A stretch of DNA of 13,534 nt from an uncultured Bacteroidales bacterium (lineage in GTDB: Bacteria; Bacteroidota; Bacteroidia; Bacteroidales; UBA932). A program made the translations under genes and the position numbers. The DNA is taken from positions 1 through 13,534 of the forward strand of contig CAMNAD010000031.1 in assembly GCA_946530505.1 (NCBI GenBank), written 5' to 3'. A model generated the notes under the pieces. That model was not told the DNA's origin and did not search any database. It saw only the letters and a list, made by a program, of their open reading frames with translations. Below are positions 8,881-13,534 of the stretch, in pieces (position 1 is the first letter of the stretch; each line of letters opens with the position of its first letter).

Positions 8881-9056
8881 TGTATCCCCTCCGATTTTTC
8901 CCTTGCCGAACGCAGGTAGTCCCTGCAGGCCGCCACCAACTCATCCGCCCGCGCAATCATTTTGTCTATGTCTCCCAGTGCGGTTGCAGGATCCTCCACC
9001 TTCTTTGCAATGGTCTCCAGCTCCTCCAACGCTTTTTTATAATCAAAAACCTTCAT
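8877..9056 (-). CDS. xseB: Exodeoxyribonuclease VII small subunit
   Basis: A 59-residue protein. XseB binds the helical stalk of XseA to make exonuclease VII, which degrades single-stranded DNA into oligonucleotides in both directions. The sequence is wholly helical in character: FDYKKALEELETIAKKVEDP at residues 4-23, then IDKMIARADELVAACRDYL (30-48). The early YxxAxxxLExIxxxxE pattern and the Arg/Lys-rich end fit the family, whose members are usually 60-80 residues. The frame is bounded by an ATG at 9056 and a TGA that overlaps the glgB start by 4 nt. A strong Bacteroides-type promoter ends 22 nt upstream, leaving an A-rich leader of about 15 nt. The partner gene xseA lies just across the intergenic region in the opposite direction, which supports the call. 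Leading a glycogen operon is unusual for this gene. Confidence 0.88.
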   Translation of the reverse strand: MKVFDYKKALEELETIAKKVEDPATALGDIDKMIARADELVAACRDYLRSAREKSEGIQ

Positions 9057-9078
9057 TTCCTTCCTTTTTATATTTTTT

Positions 9079-9109
9079 CAAATATAAACAAAAAACACCG
9101 ATTTTCCAA
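9079..9109 (-). promoter_or_regulatory. Bacteroides-type promoter for the xseB-glgB-glycogen operon
   Basis: Read on the minus strand, TTG at 9109-9107 is followed after exactly 20 nt by TATATTTG at 9086-9079. This matches the Bacteroidota sigma-ABfr consensus (TTG at -33, TAnnTTTG at -7) at every defined base. Transcription would begin near 9073, giving a roughly 15-nt A-rich leader before the xseB ATG. With no other large gap before glgP, it is the only obvious promoter for the whole six-gene unit. The start point is inferred, not observed. Confidence 0.75.
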
Positions 9110-9124
9110 TTGCCATCTATATTC

Positions 9125-9224
9125 CCGGAACAACCCTCATCGTGTCTGCAAAGGTGCAATCCGCCCGGCAGACACCGGAACAGCCCTCCTCGTGTCTGCA
9201 AAGGTGCAATCCGCCCGGCAGACA
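9125..9224. repeat. Two tandem 50-bp direct repeats, each with an 8-bp inverted repeat
   Basis: Copy 1 is 9125-9174 and copy 2 is 9175-9224; they differ only at 9133/9183 and 9139/9189, and the match extends 3 bases past copy 2. Each copy carries GTGTCTGC and GCAGACAC arms 18 nt apart (9142-9149 with 9168-9175, and 9192-9199 with 9218-9225). The second arm of copy 1 could also pair with the first arm of copy 2. The array lies upstream of both divergent promoters, so under that model it acts as DNA, for example as paired operator sites, not as RNA. On the minus strand each copy also has CACCTTTGCA, one base from a TAnnTTTG box, but without a TTG upstream. Function is unknown. Confidence 0.85.
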
Positions 9225-9244
9225 CCGAAATTGGACAAAGACGA

Positions 9245-9274
9245 GTGCAAACTGCGAAAGTATTGCTACATTTG
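9245..9274 (+). promoter_or_regulatory. Candidate Bacteroides-type promoter for xseA
   Basis: TACATTTG at 9267-9274 fits TAnnTTTG perfectly. The -33 position holds GTG at 9245-9247 with a 19-nt spacer, so only two of three bases match TTG. The box ends 7 nt before the xseA ATG at 9282, so transcription would start at or within a few bases of the start codon. A chance match is possible because the box is short. Confidence 0.45.
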
Positions 9275-9281
9275 CAAGGAT

Positions 9282-10385
9282 ATGAAGGAGCAGGAAACAT
9301 TAAGCCTTCTGGAGTTGCAGGAGATGATAAGGGACGGGGTTGAAAGCTCCGTGCCGGACAAACTGTGGGTCCGTGCTGAAGTAGCATCCATCCAAGCGAA
9401 AAGCAACGGTCATTGCTACCTCGAACTAAGCGAATCGGAAGACGGGCGACTCATTGCAAAGGTCCGGGCAGTTATTTGGAGAAGCATCTGGTATTCACTC
9501 AGGAAATATTTCATAGAAACGACCGGAAGCGAACTGACTCCGGGAATGCAGATTCTTGCACGCGTACAAGTTAATTACAACGAACTCTACGGCCTCTCAC
9601 TGGTGATTGATGAACTTGAGCCTGAGTTTACCTTGGGAGCAGCGGAACTGGAAAAACGCAGGACAATCGAGCGACTTGAAAAAGAGGGGCTCATGGGCAG
9701 GCAAAAAGAGCTCGAACTCACAGATATACCCTATGCATTGGCTGTCATCTCCGCCCCGGACGCCGCAGGTTTCGGAGACTTCCGCCGCCACCTTGAAGAA
9801 AACGAATATGGATTCAAGTTCAAGGTAGACCTCTTTCCGGCTGCCATGCAGGGAGAAACTGCCCCGGAAGCGATTGTGGATGCACTCCAACAGATAGAAG
9901 CAAATGGAGGGTATGATGCCTCACTGATTCTTCGCGGCGGTGGTTCGGTGCTCGATCTTGCCTGTTTCGATGACTACGGGCTTGCCTTTGCCATAGCAAA
10001 CAGCAGCATCCCTGTATTCACTGCCATTGGGCACGACCGGGACTATCACGTGGCCGACATGGTGGCTTACGAATATGTAAAGACCCCCACAGCCCTGGCG
10101 GACAGATTCATAGATTGCGTTGCCGCGGAAGACGAGCGCATCAGCAATTTCAGCAACCGCATACGTCTGGCTCTCACCGTAAAATTATCTGCGATGGAAA
10201 ACAGTCTGTCGCTGCTCGAACAACGCATCAAGTCTAATGATCCACGCAACATACTTACACGGGGGTTTTCCCTTGTCACGAATGAGAAAGGAGTAGTCGT
10301 AAACTCCGCTGCAAAACTGAAACGCGGGCAGCGGCTGAACATTCTGTTCTCCGACGGCTCGGTAGAAGTGGAAATACTCAAATAA
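9282..10385 (+). CDS. xseA: Exodeoxyribonuclease VII large subunit, short form
   Basis: Catalytic subunit of exonuclease VII, a metal-independent single-strand DNA exonuclease used in repair and in resolving trapped DNA ends. The 367-residue protein starts at the ATG at 9282; an open frame continues upstream, but that part lies antisense to xseB and across the repeats, and the family N-terminus (LSLLELQEMI, LWVRAEVASIQAKSNGHCYLEL) begins here. Residues about 25-115 are the OB-fold DNA-binding domain. The catalytic part shows VISAPDAAGFGDF (155-167), RGGGSVLDL (218-226), GHDRDYHVADMVAYEYVKTP (250-269) and ALADRFI (271-277). The C-terminal cap is DPRNILTRGFSLV (320-332) with KLKRGQRLNI. The helical stretch between catalytic core and cap is only about 40 residues, so the protein is about 90 shorter than E. 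coli XseA (456). It converges on der with 2 nt between stops. Confidence 0.93.
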   Translation: MKEQETLSLLELQEMIRDGVESSVPDKLWVRAEVASIQAKSNGHCYLELSESEDGRLIAKVRAVIWRSIWYSLRKYFIETTGSELTPGMQILARVQVNYNELYGLSLVIDELEPEFTLGAAELEKRRTIERLEKEGLMGRQKELELTDIPYALAVISAPDAAGFGDFRRHLEENEYGFKFKVDLFPAAMQGETAPEAIVDALQQIEANGGYDASLILRGGGSVLDLACFDDYGLAFAIANSSIPVFTAIGHDRDYHVADMVAYEYVKTPTALADRFIDCVAAEDERISNFSNRIRLALTVKLSAMENSLSLLEQRIKSNDPRNILTRGFSLVTNEKGVVVNSAAKLKRGQRLNILFSDGSVEVEILK

Positions 10386-10387
10386 GC

Positions 10388-11698
10388 CTACTTCTGCCTG
10401 CAGTAAATCTGCACGGGGCAGCCCGTCAGGTTGAAGTTCTGCCGCAACTGATTCTCAAGGAAACGCTTGTATGGTTCCTTGATATACTGCGGGAGATTGC
10501 AGAAGAAAGCGAAAGAGGGGAAGCGCGTGGGAAGCTGCGTGATATACTTGATCTTCACGTACTTGCCCTTCCACGCCGGAGGAGGGGTCTCCTCGATTAT
10601 CGGGAGCAGTGCCTCGTTCAGGCGAGCGGTGGGTATTTTCTGCGAGTAGTTGGCGTAGACTTCCGCGACAGCTTCCAGCACATCCTGGATCCGCTGCATC
10701 TTGACCACGGAAGTAAAGATTATGGGCACATCGTCGAAAGGGGCAAGCCGGCTCTTGAGAGCATCGGTATACTCTTTCATCGTCTTGGAATCTTTCACGA
10801 AGAGGTCCCATTTGTTCACCACGAGCACGCAGGCCTTGCGGTTACGCACAATCAGGTTGAAGATATTCATATCCTGAGCTTCCATTCCGCTTGTGGCATC
10901 TATCATCAGCACGCATACGTCACTGTGTTCGATAGCCCTGATTGAGCGCATCACGGAATAGAATTCGAGATCTTCGTTCACCTTGCCTTTCCTGCGTATG
11001 CCGGCGGTGTCGACGAGCATGAACTCATGCCCGAACTTGTTATAGTGCGTTTCGATGGAATCGCGTGTAGTGCCTGCAACCGGAGTGACGATATTGCGTT
11101 CCTCACCAAGCAGGGCATTGGTAATAGACGACTTGCCCACATTAGGTTTGCCTACGATGGCTATGCGGGGAAGCCCAGCATACGGGTCTTCTGCCTCCGT
11201 TTCCTCGGGAAGGACCTTCACAATGGCATCCAGCAGGTCGCCGGTACCGCTTCCGTTGGCTGCGGAAATAGTATATACTTCCCCCAGACCGAGCCCGTAG
11301 AACTCGTAGGCGTCATACATCTTCTCGCCGGAATCCACCTTGTTCACGCACAGGACCACCGGTTTTTTCGAGCGCCTGAGCACGTCAGCTATCTCAGAAT
11401 CGTAATCGGTGATACCGGTGGCAGCTTCCGTCATAAAGAGAATCACGTCAGCCTCATCGATTGCAATCTGCACCTGAGCGCGGATCGCACTTTCAAAAAC
11501 ATCGTCGGAATTGGTGGTGTAACCGCCCGTATCCACGACCGAAAACTCCCGGCCGTTCCAGTCCGTCTTGCCATAGTGACGGTCGCGGGTCACGCCCGCC
11601 GTATCGTCGACAATCGCCTGGCGCATTCCCACCAGGCGGTTGAAGAGAGTACTTTTGCCGACATTCGGCCGGCCTACTATTGCTACAAGTCCATTCAT
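10388..11698 (-). CDS. der: Ribosome biogenesis GTPase Der (EngA)
   Basis: Essential double GTPase that binds the 50S subunit and helps its late assembly. The 436-residue length is normal for the family. The first G domain has GRPNVGKS (9-16), the DTAGVTRD switch I region (32-39), DTGG (56-59) and NKVD (119-122). An acidic linker (about 162-175) leads to the second G domain with GKPNVGKS (183-190), TTRDS, DTAGIRRKGKV (230-240) and NKWD (295-298). Residues about 350-436 form the KH-like domain that contacts rRNA. All nucleotide-binding residues are present. The start overlaps the stop of the small membrane protein gene as ATGA. It is the last gene of the engB-prs operon and its stop lies 2 nt from that of xseA, with no room for a separate terminator. 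Confidence 0.97.
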   Translation of the reverse strand: MNGLVAIVGRPNVGKSTLFNRLVGMRQAIVDDTAGVTRDRHYGKTDWNGREFSVVDTGGYTTNSDDVFESAIRAQVQIAIDEADVILFMTEAATGITDYDSEIADVLRRSKKPVVLCVNKVDSGEKMYDAYEFYGLGLGEVYTISAANGSGTGDLLDAIVKVLPEETEAEDPYAGLPRIAIVGKPNVGKSSITNALLGEERNIVTPVAGTTRDSIETHYNKFGHEFMLVDTAGIRRKGKVNEDLEFYSVMRSIRAIEHSDVCVLMIDATSGMEAQDMNIFNLIVRNRKACVLVVNKWDLFVKDSKTMKEYTDALKSRLAPFDDVPIIFTSVVKMQRIQDVLEAVAEVYANYSQKIPTARLNEALLPIIEETPPPAWKGKYVKIKYITQLPTRFPSFAFFCNLPQYIKEPYKRFLENQLRQNFNLTGCPVQIYCRQK

Positions 11699-11925
11699 CG
11701 TTTGTAGAGATTGCAGTCCGCGCAGGCATCCGAAAAATTGCCGGAGCAGACCTTGGGTTTATGCAGTTTCGCGTCCTCATCCTTGTAGCAGGTGATTCCG
11801 CGAGCCCTCAGTTTCTCGTTGCCGCCGACGTCATACTGCGGGAATCCGCGTCCGGCTATTATGCCCACGCTGAGCAAAACCACGCAGATTCCCACGAGAA
11901 GTATGGCGGCGACAAGAACTTTCAT
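11695..11925 (-). CDS. Small single-span membrane protein with a four-cysteine tail, function unknown
   Basis: I do not recognise a named family for this 76-residue protein. Residues 1-24 are a strong hydrophobic segment (VLVAAILLVGICVVLLSVGI), either a membrane anchor or an uncleaved signal. The remaining roughly 50 residues are polar, with cysteines at 46, 60, 68 and 71 (GITCYKDED, KPKVCSGN, DACADCNLYKR). Spacing C-x13-C-x7-C-x2-C could bind a metal or an Fe-S centre, or form disulfides. The NEKLRARGITC stretch recalls small membrane proteins I remember from Bacteroides, and the general layout faintly resembles the NqrM maturation factor, but the cysteine motif differs. The gene is real: it abuts the prs stop with no gap and shares ATGA with der, in the same frame style as its neighbours. 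Its co-expression with prs and der gives no direct clue to function. Confidence 0.75.
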   Translation of the reverse strand: MKVLVAAILLVGICVVLLSVGIIAGRGFPQYDVGGNEKLRARGITCYKDEDAKLHKPKVCSGNFSDACADCNLYKR

Positions 11926-12915
11926 TTACTTGATTTCGAATTCGGTGCTTACAGGCTCGTACATATAGACCCTGCGCATAATGGTTGCAAACACAGGGGC
12001 GATACTGAGCACTTTGATTTTGGCATTGCCCTCAAGCTCGGGATGAGGGATGGTGTCGGTGATGAACACCTCGTCGAGAGAAGAGTCCTCAATGCGCTTG
12101 ACCGCTCCTCCGGAAAGCACCCCGTGGGTTGCGCAGGCACGCACGCTCTTGGCGCCCAGTTTCTTGAGCACTTCGGCGGCCTTGCAGAGAGTGCCGGCAG
12201 TATCTATCATATCGTCCACTATCACCACGTCCTTGCCCTCGACCTCACCTATGGCCTTTATCTCGGCAACCACATTAGCCCGTTCGCGTGTCTTGTGGCA
12301 GATGATGACAGGACAGTCGCGGCGTTTGCTGAAAAACTTCGAATAAGCATTTGCACGCTTGGCACCGCCCATATCGGGGGCGGCAATCGCGAGATTCGCA
12401 AACTTGGTAGACTCCGAAATAGCCTTGACGAAAACGCCACTGCCATAGATATGGTCGACAGGGATATCGAAGAATCCCTGAATCTGGTCTGCGTGCAGAT
12501 CGCAGGTCATCACACGGTCGCATCCTGCAGCCCTGAGCAGATTGGCGACAAGTTTGGCTCCGATGCTTACACGGGGACGGTCCTTTCGGTCCTGACGAGC
12601 CCAGCCGAAATACGGCATCACTGCGATGACCTTGTCTGCGGACGCACGTTTGGCGGCATCGATGCAGAGCAGGAGTTCCATAAGGTTGTCTGCCGGCGGG
12701 AATGTGCTCTGGATTAGGAAGACCGTGGCTCCGCGTACACTGTCGCGATACGACGGCTGAAACTCTCCATCGCTGAATTTGTCGACATCAAGGGCGCCGA
12801 GAACAATATGTTCGTCGTCAACCCCCTCAGTTTCCTGAAGATACTTTACAACTTCTTCCGCAAAAGCTTGAGAAGCCTTGCAGCTGAAAACCAGCATTCT
12901 GTGTTCGTGTTGCAT
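11926..12915 (-). CDS. prs: Ribose-phosphate pyrophosphokinase (PRPP synthetase)
   Basis: Makes phosphoribosyl pyrophosphate from ribose-5-phosphate and ATP, feeding purine, pyrimidine, NAD, histidine and tryptophan synthesis. The 329-residue length suits a class I enzyme. SDGEF (48-52) and PYFGWARQDRKDRPR (101-115) form the ATP/Mg site, CDLHADQIQGFF (138-149) includes the metal-linked His141, and VIVDDMIDTAGTL (231-243) is the PRPP/ribose-phosphate loop. The usual Y-A in the PYxxxRQDRK motif reads F-G-W-A, a normal Bacteroidota-like variation. Two in-frame Met codons exist at 12915 and 12897; the first gives 4-nt spacing to the engB stop and is preferred. The last codons abut the small membrane protein start. 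Loss of a few residues at the N-terminus would not change the call. Confidence 0.96.
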   Translation of the reverse strand: MQHEHRMLVFSCKASQAFAEEVVKYLQETEGVDDEHIVLGALDVDKFSDGEFQPSYRDSVRGATVFLIQSTFPPADNLMELLLCIDAAKRASADKVIAVMPYFGWARQDRKDRPRVSIGAKLVANLLRAAGCDRVMTCDLHADQIQGFFDIPVDHIYGSGVFVKAISESTKFANLAIAAPDMGGAKRANAYSKFFSKRRDCPVIICHKTRERANVVAEIKAIGEVEGKDVVIVDDMIDTAGTLCKAAEVLKKLGAKSVRACATHGVLSGGAVKRIEDSSLDEVFITDTIPHPELEGNAKIKVLSIAPVFATIMRRVYMYEPVSTEFEIK

Positions 12916-12919
12916 AATA

Positions 12920-13516
12920 TTACTTGTCTGACAATAAAGATCCTATATAGTTGAGTATTTCCTCGCGCCCTGTCTTTTTTTCGGAAGAACTGGCAAACAT
13001 AGGAGGAAGTTCCTCCCAGTCCCTAAGCAGAATGGTCCTGTCCTTATCTATCTGCGCAGCGGTAGCCGAAGCGCCCTGTTTGTCACACTTTGTGAAGATA
13101 ATAGAGAAAGGCACGCCTTGTTCTCCAAGCCCGGCAATGAAATCAAGGTCTATCCTGGTTATGTCGAATCGGGAGTCAACCAGCACAAAAAGGCAGACCA
13201 GTTCCTCTGAACCCAGAATGTAATTATTGATCATCTGACGCAGTTCCTCTCTTGCTTTCAGGCTCATTCTGGCATAGCCGTAACCTGGCAGATCCACAAG
13301 ATACCAACTGTCGTTGATAAGGAAATGGTTGATGAGTTTTGTTTTGCCCGGTGTCGAAGAAGTCATAGCAAGGCGGCTGTTGCCGGTAAGCATATTGATA
13401 AGCGAACTTTTACCGACGTTCGACCTGCCTATGAAAGCAAATTCAGGCAGCCTGCGCTTGGGTTTTGCAGAAACCCTCGTACAACTGCCGGCGAACTTTG
13501 CATCCGTTATCTTCAT
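12920..13516 (-). CDS. engB: Ribosome biogenesis GTP-binding protein EngB (YihA/YsxC)
   Basis: GTPase needed for 50S subunit assembly. The 198-residue length is standard. Motifs in order are FIGRSNVGKSSLIN (28-41, P-loop), TPGKT (55-59, switch I), VDLPGYGYA (74-82, switch II, diagnostic of EngB) and FTKCD (141-145, guanine specificity), followed by SSSEKKTG as G5. The start at 13516 matches the short MKIT-type N-terminus of Bacteroides EngB. It is the first gene of the engB-prs-unknown-der unit; a TATCTTTG box ends 4 nt before the ATG. Pairing with der in one operon joins two assembly GTPases that act on the same subunit. Confidence 0.96.
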   Translation of the reverse strand: MKITDAKFAGSCTRVSAKPKRRLPEFAFIGRSNVGKSSLINMLTGNSRLAMTSSTPGKTKLINHFLINDSWYLVDLPGYGYARMSLKAREELRQMINNYILGSEELVCLFVLVDSRFDITRIDLDFIAGLGEQGVPFSIIFTKCDKQGASATAAQIDKDRTILLRDWEELPPMFASSSEKKTGREEILNYIGSLLSDK

Positions 13517-13520
13517 ACTA

Positions 13521-13528
13521 CAAAGATA
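13521..13528 (-). promoter_or_regulatory. -7 element of a Bacteroides-type promoter before engB
   Basis: TATCTTTG on the minus strand fits TAnnTTTG exactly. It ends 4 nt before the engB ATG, so the transcript would begin at or inside the start codon. The -33 TTG, if present, lies beyond the right edge and cannot be checked. Confidence 0.5.
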
Positions 13529-13534
13529 ACGAAA

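Noticed and set aside
9151..9210. Extra minus-strand promoters from CACCTTTGCA in each repeat copy
   Set aside because: The first base of the TAnnTTTG box does not match and there is no TTG at the required distance.
9125..9224. Short CRISPR array
   Set aside because: The two 50-bp copies are contiguous with no unique spacer, and no cas gene is nearby.
9142..9225. The hairpins as transcription terminators or a riboswitch
   Set aside because: No T tract follows either stem, and the predicted start sites on both strands lie downstream of the array, so it would not be in the mRNA.
8880..9281. Upstream extension of the xseA frame to an ATG at 8880
   Set aside because: The extra 134 codons run antisense through xseB and over the direct repeats, while the family N-terminus begins at the ATG at 9282.
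10364..10395. AGAAGT and ACTTCT arms around the xseA/der stops as a bidirectional terminator
   Set aside because: Only 6 bp of stem, a 20-nt loop and no T tract on either side.

Overview
The window looks like chromosomal DNA from a member of the Bacteroidota, probably Bacteroidales, with a base composition near half GC. Three things point there. Two or three gene starts carry the Bacteroides-type promoter TAnnTTTG instead of a sigma70 box. Strong Shine-Dalgarno sites are largely absent. The gene types (DUF3417-type phosphorylase, GH133 debranching enzyme next to a GT-B glucosyltransferase and a GH57 protein, GH13_8-like branching enzyme, short XseA and XseB) match Bacteroidota versions as I remember them. 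Genus cannot be read from the sequence.

Region 1 (1-9056, all minus strand) is one tightly packed operon read right to left: xseB (exonuclease VII small subunit), glgB (branching enzyme), a GH133 glycogen debranching enzyme, a GT-B glycogen-synthase-like glucosyltransferase, a GH57 amylase or glucanotransferase, and glgP, which runs off the left edge. Every junction is a 4-nt ATGA overlap, a 3-nt gap or a 17-nt overlap. Together the five carbohydrate genes cover chain elongation, branching, debranching, hydrolysis or disproportionation, and phosphorolysis of glycogen. No ADP-glucose pyrophosphorylase is present. A good promoter (TTG-N20-TATATTTG) sits just before xseB.

Region 2 (9057-9281) is the divergent intergenic region between xseB and xseA. 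It holds the xseB promoter, two tandem 50-bp direct repeats (48/50 identical), each carrying an 8-bp inverted repeat, and a weaker candidate xseA promoter. This is the least explained DNA in the window.

Region 3 (9282-10385, plus strand) is xseA, the exonuclease VII large subunit, with a much shortened helical part. Its stop lies 2 nt from the stop of the convergent der gene.

Region 4 (10388-13516, minus strand) is a second compact operon: engB, prs, a 76-residue cysteine-containing membrane protein of unknown function, and der. It joins two ribosome-assembly GTPases with PRPP synthesis. A TATCTTTG box lies 4 bases before the engB start codon, which suggests a leaderless or nearly leaderless mRNA.

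No rRNA, tRNA, CRISPR, insertion sequence or phage gene was seen. The content is mostly housekeeping and reserve-polysaccharide metabolism. The points most worth a second look are the intergenic repeat, the xseB-led glycogen operon and the altered active-site motif in the debranching enzyme.
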